From Acidobacteria bacterium RIFCSPLOWO2_12_FULL_68_19 (GTDB taxonomy: Bacteria; Acidobacteriota; Vicinamibacteria; Vicinamibacterales; UBA2999), in NCBI GenBank assembly GCA_001767525.1, contig MELF01000047.1:62001-126000 (forward strand): a stretch of 64,000 bases of DNA, in the 5' to 3' direction. This document shows, one piece after another, positions 10,636 through 19,623 of the stretch. A program made the position numbers and the translations under genes. Each line of letters opens with the position of its first letter. Position 1 is the first letter of the stretch. The notes beneath the pieces were generated by a model. It saw nothing but the letters and a program-made list of their open reading frames with translations, had not been told where the DNA came from and ran no database searches.

Positions 10636-11511
10636 TCAATGCAATCCAAGGCGGTCGGCGGCTGTCGGGGTGCACACCAGATGGTTGTAGGTATCGCTCT
10701 TCAGAATATGCTGCACATGGCGGACGCCCGCTCGCTCATCAATGTTGAAGTACAGATACCCGCTCGGCAGGAGGCTCTCGATTCGAGCGCCGAGGGCGTC
10801 ACTCTGGATCTCGATCAGCATCGACGGCCGCATCCGGAGCCACTCGCCGAGGCCCGCAATCACCTCGAACTCATGGCCCTCGGTGTCGATCTTGATGAGA
10901 TCGATGCACGATATGCCGTGTGTGGCTGCGAACGTATCCAATCTGATCGTCGGTACGACCTCGCGGACCGTGAGTTCCTCGGCGCACGGGCCGTCCGGCT
11001 GCAGCGTGGCTACGAGTTCGTGCGGAAGAGGCGCATCAAAGAGCATAGCGGTACCGTCTTTGTTCGATACCGCGACGTTCAGGCACGCTGCGCGATAGTG
11101 GTTCAGCGTGCAGTTCTGCTCCAGCATCTCGAACACCCGACGCGCGGGTTCGAAGGCGTACACCCGGGCGGACGGTTGGACCGCCTGAGCCGTCAGAGCA
11201 TAGATCCCGGTGTTAGCGCCGACGTCACAGATCACGTCGGCATGCTTGCAGAGTTCAATCCATAGCGACAGCGACGTACCTTCCCACCCGGCTCGGATCC
11301 CCTTCCAGAAAATCTCATTCTCAATCAACCACCCGTGGTGGTACACCTGAAATGCCGTACCGTCTACCTGTACGTCGAACGGTCCCTTGAAATGGAGATG
11401 CCTGTAAATACCTGGCGGCGGCACACACACGCGCCTGACAAGCGAAAAGAGCTGCCGTTTCCAAGGCAGCGCGCTATAGATTGCTTTGAGATTCTCTCTC
11501 AACAATGACAT
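10636..11511 (-). CDS. FkbM family methyltransferase
   Basis: A 291-residue protein. The core has CDVGANTGIYAL (motif I), VYAFEPARRVFEML, NVAVSN, and the family-typical LIKIDTEGHEFEVI. FkbM enzymes methylate hydroxyls of sugars and polyketides and are frequent in polysaccharide clusters. The first codons overlap the end of the Kdo-transferase-like gene by 38 bases, an unusually long overlap; ATG 11511 is the only sensible start. Substrate unknown. Confidence 0.9.
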   Translation of the reverse strand: MSLLRENLKAIYSALPWKRQLFSLVRRVCVPPPGIYRHLHFKGPFDVQVDGTAFQVYHHGWLIENEIFWKGIRAGWEGTSLSLWIELCKHADVICDVGANTGIYALTAQAVQPSARVYAFEPARRVFEMLEQNCTLNHYRAACLNVAVSNKDGTAMLFDAPLPHELVATLQPDGPCAEELTVREVVPTIRLDTFAATHGISCIDLIKIDTEGHEFEVIAGLGEWLRMRPSMLIEIQSDALGARIESLLPSGYLYFNIDERAGVRHVQHILKSDTYNHLVCTPTAADRLGLH

Positions 11512-12853
11512 CTACGCTGGACGCACCAGGCTGGCCGGGCCGTAATCCTCTCGCACGATCGAACACGAAGCGCGCATTCGCCGCTGCGATACTCGCTCCG
11601 ATGCTGGTCAGCCGCTTGAACGCCTGCCCGACTTCCGCGGAGACGGACGCTTCGGAGAGAAAGTACAAGAGTGACTGTGCGAGGTCACGCGGGGCTGGTG
11701 TGACACACACCTGCGGATACTGTTGCCTGAGCTCGGCCAAGCCATCCGGCCACAGCTTCAGTTCGGTCCCGAATATGACGGGTTTGGCGTGGTATGCGGG
11801 CTCGAGGATATTGGCCCAGCCGCCCATCGGGTGGAAGGTCCGCGCGAAGACGATCACGGAAGCAATCGAATAGAGCTTGGCCGGCGCCATCGGGACATCG
11901 ACCACCACCACAGGCACCGGTCGCACCATGCGACTGAGCGCGGTGACTTCCAGCTCTTTGACGCTGAGTCGCTGTAAGACGTGTGGCGCTGTCTCCAAGT
12001 GACGCAGCAGCAGTACAAGCCTGATGTCGTTCCGGTATTCACGGGCAACGCGAAACGCTTCCACGATCAGTTCCTCGTCGCCCCGCGTCGCGGCCGCGAT
12101 GACGATGGGCGACCCTGGCGGCGCAGAGAAGGTGCGGCGAAATGCCGCTTGCTCCTCGGCGGTTGCGGCAGCATGACTCACGTCGGCACGAATGTTTCCA
12201 AGCACTACGACATCTGGTCGTTGAACATGCCTGAGCAGTTCCCGTTTCTGCGGCTCATTCTGGATCGCAACGTAGTCGAGGTTTTCGTACGCACGGAGGG
12301 TAAACATGCGACGCCAGTACGATGCGTTTGCTGGCTGCGCGACCGTGTCCGGCCCGAAATGTCCTGACACGAGCCCCACCGAAACCCCGGACGTTCGCAG
12401 GGTTTTGGCAATCACCGGATGAAAAATCTTTGTGACAAACACGGCGATCTCGATCCGGAACCATCTCCGCAGCCAGGAGCCGATCCAAGGGAAATCCCAC
12501 GGTGCAAAAATCTGCAGATCGGCTATCTCCAGCTCGGTCCCGATCACGTACGACTCCATGTTGTCGATCGCGAAGATCAGGTTGTGCCCGGGGTGCAACC
12601 GACGCAACGTCGCACAGAAGACGGTAAGCCCAAGAATCTCGCCGGCGTTGATGAACAAGATAATGGAGGGTTTCTTCGGCAACTCGACCCGACGTCCCGT
12701 GAATATTCCAACGCGATCGAGGAGATACCGACGCCAGAGCCGCCGGTCTGAACCCGTGATGGCCTTACGCACGAAGATGCCGGCGGCCATCCGGCACGTC
12801 GAGAGAAGGTAAAGCACATGTTCACGCCAGATTGAGGCTCGCGACGACATCAT
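11474..12853 (-). CDS. Kdo transferase-like glycosyltransferase (GT30)
   Basis: A 459-residue protein. Several segments parallel WaaA/KdtA: LGNIRAD at about residue 240 (for the TGNxKFD motif), AAATRGDEEL (for AGSTHxGEE), LLLRHLETA (for PRHPER) and FHPMGGWANILEPAYHAKPVIFG (for the GGHNxLEPA donor loop). The match is real but divergent. I set the start at ATG 12853, overlapping the upstream stop in ATGA; the open frame to 13720 is a shadow. Known relatives add Kdo to lipid A precursors. No other lipid A or Kdo gene is in the window, so a different sugar-acid donor, perhaps made by the cytidylyltransferases here, is possible. Confidence 0.75.
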   Translation of the reverse strand: MMSSRASIWREHVLYLLSTCRMAAGIFVRKAITGSDRRLWRRYLLDRVGIFTGRRVELPKKPSIILFINAGEILGLTVFCATLRRLHPGHNLIFAIDNMESYVIGTELEIADLQIFAPWDFPWIGSWLRRWFRIEIAVFVTKIFHPVIAKTLRTSGVSVGLVSGHFGPDTVAQPANASYWRRMFTLRAYENLDYVAIQNEPQKRELLRHVQRPDVVVLGNIRADVSHAAATAEEQAAFRRTFSAPPGSPIVIAAATRGDEELIVEAFRVAREYRNDIRLVLLLRHLETAPHVLQRLSVKELEVTALSRMVRPVPVVVVDVPMAPAKLYSIASVIVFARTFHPMGGWANILEPAYHAKPVIFGTELKLWPDGLAELRQQYPQVCVTPAPRDLAQSLLYFLSEASVSAEVGQAFKRLTSIGASIAAANARFVFDRARGLRPGQPGASSVDVIVERESQSNL

Positions 12854-15246
12854 CGGCCGGCGACGCGTGCGTCCTGGGTGTTCCCGAGTCGTAGCCGAGC
12901 ATCGCGCGGGAACACTGACGTGACCACGCGAAAGTAGGTCGTTGCGTTGGCCTTGACGCTGAAGCGTTCCTCGACCGTGCGGCGCCCTGCCAAGCCCATG
13001 CGCGCACGTACCGGTGGTTCGAGAATGAGGCGTGTCAACTTTGCGACCCACTCGTCCTCGCTCGCCGTCAGGAACCCGTTCTCGCCGTCGCGGATGAATT
13101 CGCAGGCAGACCCGATCTTCGACGCGACGACGGGCACCCCCATGCCCATGTACTGCAGCGCCTTCAAGCCGCTCTTTCCCAGCGCGAACTCCTCGTTCGG
13201 CACCGGATAGACGCCGATGTCCATCTCGGCCAGATCCGACACTTCCCGCTGAAGCGTCCAGGGCCGCGACTCCACCATTACGCCGTCGATGCTGAAGTCG
13301 CCGGCGCCGATCACGAGCAGCCGGATCGGAAACAGCCGCGCCACCCGCTGCAGCACGGGGATCAGATGGCGGAGGTACAACGCCGTCGTATACGAGCCGC
13401 TCCACCCGATCGTGACGGCTCCAGCGGTGCGCGAGTGCTCGCGTGGATAGTACAGATCGGTGTCGATCGTCGACGAAATGACCGTCACCCGCGGGTTGTG
13501 CTGCGCCGCGAACTCGGCAAGGTGACGCGTCGCGACGATCACGTGATCGGCCGCGGTGATGATCCGCCCCACCCGCGATGCTCGTCGGAATCCGGCGAAC
13601 AGCGGGTTGGCCGTACTGGGCGGCCGCCGGTAGATCAGGTCGTCGATGTCGTAGACGAGCGGGATGCCACGCCGGCGGAGCGCTTCCTCGAACCACGGAG
13701 GCAGGAGTGGAACCGCCCACAGATGCACGTACACCGCGTCATAGCGCGAGGCGCGAATGAAGTCCCGGACACGCCGGCCGTATCCATACAGTCCAAGAGC
13801 CAGCTTACGCAGCCGGTTGCCGCGCGTGAAATACACCCGCCACAGGGCCGGAGCGACGAACGGCGACGCGACCACCTTGATGCCGTTGTCCTCGAAGAAA
13901 CGATAGTACTGTTCGAACTTGAGCCGCTGACTCGGCGCACAGTGAAGCGGGTACGGCGTCAGGAACAGCACTCGCCTCCGCGGCCGCCGCACCAGGATGC
14001 TGTCGTACAAGGCCCGATAGGCAGGACAGGCCCGTTCCTCCAGCGAAAAGTGGCCCTCCGCTACCGCCCGATAATGCGCTCGCCCACGGCCGAGCGCCTG
14101 CTGCAGAGTGTGTGCCGCTCGCCGGTACTCGTCCCGGCGCAGTTCAGGCACCAGCACGCCGGCCTCGTCGTCCGTCACGAGGCGGTCCGCGTCGCCCACG
14201 CCGGCGTTGATCACCAGCGGGAGGCCGCACGCGAGGTATTCGGCGTACTTCGTCGGAGATGAGGACAGCTTGGAAAAACACGTGCGGATGAAAGCAATGC
14301 CGGCGTCGGCCGCCGACAGGTACGCCGGCATCTCATCATGACCGACCCGGCGAACCACCGCATCGCGTCGGTCGATCCCGTGCCGGCGCATTCGCTCCTC
14401 GACGTCGGCAGTCCGTCCATTGGCGAGAAAGAGAAAAAAGAGGTCCGGCAGGATTGCTCGCGCTGTCGTGAAGAAATCGAGCATCTCGTCCAGGAGGTAC
14501 CAGGTGCCGACGGACCCCGCATACACAAGAACCGGCCGATCGCCGACGGCCAGGCCGTCTCGCACCCCTCGGCGTCCTTCTTCGGTGAAGCAGAAATGCT
14601 CCAGATCGACACACGACGGAATGACGTCCCAGGGCGGCAGCGCCGGCCTCTTCCGCAGGCCGGGAAACTCCCGGAGCGCAGGCTGGATCGCGCTCGTCAG
14701 CGTCACGAGGCCATCTGCAGCGGACAGCACCTGTTGCTCGACGATCTTCGTGAGCCTGTAGCGGAGCCCGTGAGGATTCCAGTGTCCGGCGTCGGCGTAT
14801 TCCTCGGCCTGAAGCCCCCGGATATCGAAAAGAAACGGCGTGCCGGTTCGTCGCTTGAACGCCCAGGCGATCGCCGACGGGACGTATCCGCGGGCGTGCA
14901 CCAGATCGAATGGACGGGACCGGTGTTCCAGTGCAATCCGCCGAAGGCCGGCGGCGATGTCATACCCCGTCGCGGGAAGCGACGGGCTCTTGTGGTACGG
15001 CAGGCGAATCCACGTCGTGCGGCTCTCACGGAGACGGATCTCCAGCGCGTGACGGGCGGCCTGGTCCTTTACAGGCGACCGTACCGGCTTCTCGTAGGAG
15101 AGCACGGTCATCTCGTACGTGCGCGCGAGCGCCCGCACGTAGGGAGTGACCTGTGTCGTACCCAGCGGCTCGATCAGGCTGTTATAGGAGATGTACAGAA
15201 CGTGCGGGCGCATGCCGCGCGCGGACGCCTGCTGGTCAAGAGTCAT
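12850..15246 (-). CDS. Fusion of two GT4-type glycosyltransferases
   Basis: A 798-residue protein made of two GT-B units in tandem. Unit 1 (about residues 13-400) starts HVLYISYNSLIEPLGTTQV and has the C-terminal donor region SSPTKYAEYLACGLPLVI. Unit 2 (about 410-780) starts VLFLTPYPLHCAPSQRLKFEQY and has GKSGLKALQYMGMGVPVVA, then VEERFSV. Both carry the GT4-style KxxEY/ALQ nucleotide-sugar segment, so both could be active, adding two sugars in succession. The gene overlaps its neighbours on both sides by 4 bases. No frameshift or stop lies between the units. Confidence 0.88.
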   Translation of the reverse strand: MTLDQQASARGMRPHVLYISYNSLIEPLGTTQVTPYVRALARTYEMTVLSYEKPVRSPVKDQAARHALEIRLRESRTTWIRLPYHKSPSLPATGYDIAAGLRRIALEHRSRPFDLVHARGYVPSAIAWAFKRRTGTPFLFDIRGLQAEEYADAGHWNPHGLRYRLTKIVEQQVLSAADGLVTLTSAIQPALREFPGLRKRPALPPWDVIPSCVDLEHFCFTEEGRRGVRDGLAVGDRPVLVYAGSVGTWYLLDEMLDFFTTARAILPDLFFLFLANGRTADVEERMRRHGIDRRDAVVRRVGHDEMPAYLSAADAGIAFIRTCFSKLSSSPTKYAEYLACGLPLVINAGVGDADRLVTDDEAGVLVPELRRDEYRRAAHTLQQALGRGRAHYRAVAEGHFSLEERACPAYRALYDSILVRRPRRRVLFLTPYPLHCAPSQRLKFEQYYRFFEDNGIKVVASPFVAPALWRVYFTRGNRLRKLALGLYGYGRRVRDFIRASRYDAVYVHLWAVPLLPPWFEEALRRRGIPLVYDIDDLIYRRPPSTANPLFAGFRRASRVGRIITAADHVIVATRHLAEFAAQHNPRVTVISSTIDTDLYYPREHSRTAGAVTIGWSGSYTTALYLRHLIPVLQRVARLFPIRLLVIGAGDFSIDGVMVESRPWTLQREVSDLAEMDIGVYPVPNEEFALGKSGLKALQYMGMGVPVVASKIGSACEFIRDGENGFLTASEDEWVAKLTRLILEPPVRARMGLAGRRTVEERFSVKANATTYFRVVTSVFPRDARLRLGNTQDARVAGR

Positions 15247-16865
15247 TCGTGCGAACGTCTCACGAACGCTCGAAGCGGTCCCAGCTCGAAGGCTGCAGGC
15301 AGGAACAGCGCCAACGGCACCATGAACTGCAGGCGGTAGCGGAACAACAGACCGTCATGATCGACGATGAGCGCCAGCGCGAGAACGCCGAGGGTCACAT
15401 ACGTCGTGATCGCCACGCTTTCGATGCGTCCCGATCGGCAGCAGACAAACGCCCCCACGAAGCCCAGTACGGCAATCGCGTACATCCACGGCAGCTCGAG
15501 CAGACCGACCAACCCGAACGCGCGTCCCGCGTCAGCACCCGGCACAAGCGCGGCGGGGAAGGGTGCGAACAGCACGTGTGCGAGGGCAATCGGCAGGAAC
15601 TGGAGCAGGCCTGACGGGGTGGAGAGGTCGGCGTCCTGTCCGAACCGCGTGTGCCCCGGGTCGTTGGTGCTCGTATGATGAGCCCGCAGATCTGCAAGTG
15701 TTCGCAGGTCGAGCAGCGCGACCAACCGCCTGAGGCGTCCCGGCAGGAAATCCGGCACCGCCGGCGACGGGGACCGAGCAGCGGCAGATTGGGCGGCGAG
15801 GTTGAAGGGCGTCGCACCGGGGGCGGCGCCGGACGGCGCCAGTTCCCTGGTCCCACCAATAGCGAACAATCGTTCCTCTGCGTCTCCATCGTCCGGACTG
15901 AATGAAAGAGCGACTCTGTAAGCGCGCTGTGCCCGGGGGATGGCTCCCTCTTTCTCGTAGATCCGCCCCATTTCGAACCACGCCCGGCTCCGCTCCAGCG
16001 GCGTCGATGGCGCGATCAGTCTCTCCGTCGTCGTCCGGGCCTGCGGCAACACAACGACGATCGCAGCGGTCGCGACCGCGGCTCGCCAGGGGGTGAGGCC
16101 TCGGTACGCAGCCAGGAAGAGCCAGACTGCCGTCAGCGTGAGTGCACCGATGAAGACATAGACGTCTGCGCCGCGCAGAAGGCCGATGCATGCGAGGATG
16201 AACACGAACGGCGGCCACCAGAGGAGCGTGCGCCAGTGGAATTCACGGGATGCAGATTCCCGAGCCACGACCGACACCATCACGGCGAGCGCGCCGGCGG
16301 AGGCACAGAGCAGCAATGGCTCCTTGAGCGGCTGCACCGACCAGCCGATCCAGGAAGGCCAGAGCCCGAGCGCCCAGGCCAGCCACGGCGGCGAGCTTCG
16401 TCCCGACAGCCGACGCGCCAGCACCAGCAGCAACACGAGCGTCACGACGTCAAGCACACCGTTCAGGAGAATCAGAGGCAGAGGATTGCGGCCGATGTGC
16501 GTGTATGCCAGCCCGACGACGAGCGGATAGAGTCCGGCCTCTCTGAGTCTCACGCCCCGGACAGCCGCATCGGCCTGTTCCATGCCGGAGTTGTGGTACC
16601 CAATCGCGTCGGGGATGCCGCGCCAGAGGCCCGGGCCCGCCGCCGGAGACTCCGAGGTAGACGCGTAGGCAACCGAGAGCCCGAACACCACGAGCGCGGT
16701 GACGACTCGCAGCCCGTAGAGCGCCACCAGAACGCGCCGCAGGGGCGCTTCGAAACCAGCGACGCGCGGAAGGTACGCGGCGAGCGCAACCCCCAGCGTG
16801 AGCAGGACCGCGCAGGCCACACCGACCAGAATCGTGAACTCGACGGGTGCGACCTCTTCAATCAT
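15243..16865 (-). CDS. Multi-pass membrane protein, GT-C-like, with TPR-like segment
   Basis: A 540-residue protein with about ten hydrophobic helices. The first extracytoplasmic loop contains GIPDAIGYHNSGMEQ, resembling the DxxxYH motif of GT-C glycosyltransferases. A soluble stretch at about residues 295-345 reads like one or two TPR units (WFEMGRIYEKEGAIPRAQRAYRVAL). It is closely related throughout to the next gene upstream, so the pair is a tandem duplication. I know no characterised homologue; a membrane glycosyltransferase or a polymerase-like role is inferred only from the loop motif and context. Confidence 0.68.
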   Translation of the reverse strand: MIEEVAPVEFTILVGVACAVLLTLGVALAAYLPRVAGFEAPLRRVLVALYGLRVVTALVVFGLSVAYASTSESPAAGPGLWRGIPDAIGYHNSGMEQADAAVRGVRLREAGLYPLVVGLAYTHIGRNPLPLILLNGVLDVVTLVLLLVLARRLSGRSSPPWLAWALGLWPSWIGWSVQPLKEPLLLCASAGALAVMVSVVARESASREFHWRTLLWWPPFVFILACIGLLRGADVYVFIGALTLTAVWLFLAAYRGLTPWRAAVATAAIVVVLPQARTTTERLIAPSTPLERSRAWFEMGRIYEKEGAIPRAQRAYRVALSFSPDDGDAEERLFAIGGTRELAPSGAAPGATPFNLAAQSAAARSPSPAVPDFLPGRLRRLVALLDLRTLADLRAHHTSTNDPGHTRFGQDADLSTPSGLLQFLPIALAHVLFAPFPAALVPGADAGRAFGLVGLLELPWMYAIAVLGFVGAFVCCRSGRIESVAITTYVTLGVLALALIVDHDGLLFRYRLQFMVPLALFLPAAFELGPLRAFVRRSHE

Positions 16866-18456
16866 GCTGCTGCGAGCGAGTGAGCGTCCTCAGGGCGAGT
16901 GGAACAAAGACCGCCAGCGGCACGACAAACGGCAAACGGTACCGGAAGAGCAACCCGTCATTCGCCACGCCGATTCCCAGGCCGAGGATGCCGAGCGCCA
17001 CATACGTCGCTGTCAGGAAGTGTACCGGGTTCGCCTTTCTGCATGCGACCACAAGCCCCACGCATCCAAGCGGCACGACGAAAATGAGCCAGACGAGTTC
17101 GATGAGACTCGCGAACCCGAGCACATCCGTGGCTCCGTCGCCCGAAAACATCGCCCACGGGAAGGGCCCAAACAACGCGTGAGCCAGCCCAATCGGCAGA
17201 AATCGGGTCAGACCTCCAATCGTCGACAAGTCAGCGTCCGGGGCGACCTGCAGCCGCCCGACCGACTGGCGAAGGCGCGCGACACCCTGAAGCGAAAAGC
17301 GGTCGAAATACCGCCGAAAGCGTTGAACCCAGGAAGCATCCGACGGCACGTCGCTGCGAGTCGCGAACAGCGGCACAGCCAACGCCGGCGACGCTGCGAC
17401 CGAAGCGGCGGACGACCCACGATCTGTCCCGACCAGAACTGGCGGGATCTCGCTGCTGAGAATCGCAAGGCGATTCCGTGCGAAGGTGGAGTCAGGGTCG
17501 ATCGACAGTGCGACCGAGTACGCACGCAGCGCCTTGGCGGCGACGTGATCCCGTTCGTATGCCACGCCCAGCGCGCTCCATGCTTCCACGCGCTCCGCCG
17601 TTGAGGCACTCCGATAGAGCAACTGCCGCACGAACACCTGGGTAGGCAGCAACGCCGTCAACGCTGTAAGGACGACCGCGGCGCTCCATGGCGTGCGTCC
17701 GCGCAGCGTGAGCGCCCAGCCCCACATCACGGCGATCCCCATTGCGGCGCTCAGGACATCGGCGACTCCCGTGCGAATGAGCCCCACCGAGGCGAGCACG
17801 AGCAGCAGACCCAGCCAGAGACGACCAGAGGGCGCCCACTCTCGAGCGTGAACGGCCTTGCTGATGGCTACGACCGCGAGCACGAGAGCGGTCGTCGAGA
17901 GACACAGCAGCAGAGCATCCTTGAGCAGTTGTACGGACCAGCCGAGCCACGACGGCCAGAGACCCAGGCCCCACGCAAGCCACGCCGGCGGGCCTCGTCC
18001 CAGAACTTGTGTGGAAAGCAGGAGCAGCAGCGTGAGCGTGACGACGTCGAAGATCGCGTTGAGGACGATCAACGGCAGCGGATTCGGACCGACGTACGCG
18101 TACAGGAATGCGACCAGCTCGCCGAAGAAATCGGGTTCGCGAAGATTGATGCCGTGACTCCGAGCGGCCAGCTGTTCCACGGCCCCGTTGTGGTACGCGG
18201 CTGCATCGGATATGCCTCGCCAGAAGCCTGGACCCGCGACGGGCGAGCCCGGCGAGGACCCGACGAGTATCGTCAGCCCGAACAGACCGAGGGCTGCCGT
18301 CAGCCTCACTCCGTAGATCAGCAGGACGGCACGGCGAAGCGGTGCGTCGAGCCCTGCGATGCGCGGGAGCACGGCGGCCGCGAAGGCACCGGACACAACG
18401 AGCGCGGGAACGGCCAGAATGACGAGCCAGGTGAATTCGACGGGCTCAACCATCAC
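16858..18456 (-). CDS. Multi-pass membrane protein, tandem paralogue of the preceding one
   Basis: A 532-residue protein that aligns with its downstream neighbour from the first residues (VEPVEFT against VAPVEFT), through AGPGFWRGISDAAAYHN (same DxxxYH loop) and PPAWLAWGLGLWPSWLGWSVQLLKD, to the C-terminus. The TPR-like soluble segment (AWSALGVAYERDHVAAKALRAYSVAL) is at about residues 290-320. The two genes overlap by 8 bases. Duplicated copies kept side by side may handle different sugars or act as a heterodimer. Function unknown. Confidence 0.68.
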   Translation of the reverse strand: MMVEPVEFTWLVILAVPALVVSGAFAAAVLPRIAGLDAPLRRAVLLIYGVRLTAALGLFGLTILVGSSPGSPVAGPGFWRGISDAAAYHNGAVEQLAARSHGINLREPDFFGELVAFLYAYVGPNPLPLIVLNAIFDVVTLTLLLLLSTQVLGRGPPAWLAWGLGLWPSWLGWSVQLLKDALLLCLSTTALVLAVVAISKAVHAREWAPSGRLWLGLLLVLASVGLIRTGVADVLSAAMGIAVMWGWALTLRGRTPWSAAVVLTALTALLPTQVFVRQLLYRSASTAERVEAWSALGVAYERDHVAAKALRAYSVALSIDPDSTFARNRLAILSSEIPPVLVGTDRGSSAASVAASPALAVPLFATRSDVPSDASWVQRFRRYFDRFSLQGVARLRQSVGRLQVAPDADLSTIGGLTRFLPIGLAHALFGPFPWAMFSGDGATDVLGFASLIELVWLIFVVPLGCVGLVVACRKANPVHFLTATYVALGILGLGIGVANDGLLFRYRLPFVVPLAVFVPLALRTLTRSQQHD

Positions 18457-18465
18457 AACAGGGAG

Positions 18466-19617
18466 TCACGGCACGACGACCGTCTCGAACGGCAGCGGGA
18501 CGATCGACCGGTACATGTCCTGAAGCCGTCGCGCACAGGCGGCGGCATCGAACGCCCGCACGACTCTCACGCGCGCGCACGCCCCGAGCCGTTCGCGCAT
18601 CCCGCGGCTTTCCTGGAGCTGCAACATGGCCTGCGCCAACGCCGGTACGTCACGCGGAGACGTCAGAATGCCGTTGACGCCCGGCTCCACGATTTCGAGA
18701 TGGGCAGGGATGGCCGACAGGACGCACGGCTTCCCCATCGCCATGGCTTCGAGCACGGCCACCGGCAACCCTTCATGGAGGCTCGGGAGCACGAACGCGT
18801 CCGCTCCGTCGAGCAGCTCGAGCACGTCGGTGCGTGCGCCCAGAAAGCGCACGCGCTCCGAAACGGCAAGAGCCGCAGCGTTCTGCTCGAGGTCGCGCAG
18901 CAGAGGGCCGTCTCCCGCAATCAGCAGGCGCGTGGATGGAGCTCGCGCCGCCACCTGCGCAAAGGCACTGAGCAGATCGTCAAGACCCTTGCCCGTGGCC
19001 AGGCGGCAGAGAATCAGCCAGGCGAAGTCGTCCGGCGCGAGTCCAAGCCGGGCGCGCGTTCGCAACCGCCGGTCGGCATCGGGCCGCACCGTCTCCGTGT
19101 CCACTGCGTTCGGGATCACCACGACCTTTCCGGCCGGCATAGCAAGCCGGTGGACGACCGACCGGCGCACGTATTCGGACACCGCCACCGCCCTCGTCAG
19201 CAGTTTCGCGGTCGACCGGTCCGTCCGGTGCCGCCATGCCGAGTAGAACCCGCTGTCCGGCTCGTGCCCGGCGTTCTGCATCGTGCTCACAATGGTCCTG
19301 CCGCACGCGCGCGCCGCCAGACGGCCTATGAGATCCGCCCAGAACAGCTGGGTGTGCACGATCCGGATGCGCGGGTGTCCGGCGAGCAGCCTGACCAGCC
19401 GCACGAAGCCGTACGGCAGATCGCGCTTCCGGCGGAGGTCGAGAGTACGTAGCGGAATCGATAACCCCCTCGCCTGCCCGCTCTCACCGGGGCCGAACAC
19501 GGCAAACGGCCAGTGCTCGAATTCCGCGCCGAAGAAGTGCAGATCATTGAACAGGCGCTGCTGGGCACCGCCGATACCGAAGCTGTCGATGAGGTGGAGG
19601 ACGATCGGGCGATCCAC
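18466..19617 (-). CDS. GT4 family glycosyltransferase
   Basis: A 383-residue GT-B enzyme. The N-terminal half has VLHLIDSFGIGGAQQRL, with the glycine-rich loop; the C-terminal half has RLATGKGLDDLLSAF, LLIAGDGPL and the donor-binding FVLPSLHEGLPVAVLEAMAMGKP (the EGLPxxxLEAMA element). This is a standard retaining glycosyltransferase using an NDP-sugar in the cytoplasm. It lies 6 bases downstream of the O-methyltransferase-like gene in the same operon. Confidence 0.92.
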   Translation of the reverse strand: MDRPIVLHLIDSFGIGGAQQRLFNDLHFFGAEFEHWPFAVFGPGESGQARGLSIPLRTLDLRRKRDLPYGFVRLVRLLAGHPRIRIVHTQLFWADLIGRLAARACGRTIVSTMQNAGHEPDSGFYSAWRHRTDRSTAKLLTRAVAVSEYVRRSVVHRLAMPAGKVVVIPNAVDTETVRPDADRRLRTRARLGLAPDDFAWLILCRLATGKGLDDLLSAFAQVAARAPSTRLLIAGDGPLLRDLEQNAAALAVSERVRFLGARTDVLELLDGADAFVLPSLHEGLPVAVLEAMAMGKPCVLSAIPAHLEIVEPGVNGILTSPRDVPALAQAMLQLQESRGMRERLGACARVRVVRAFDAAACARRLQDMYRSIVPLPFETVVVP

Positions 19618-19623
19618 GGTGAC

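Noticed and set aside
12853-13720. N-terminal extension giving the GT30 gene 748 residues
   Set aside because: The extra part is Arg-rich shadow sequence of the GT4-GT4 gene; the ATGA overlap at 12853 gives a natural start.
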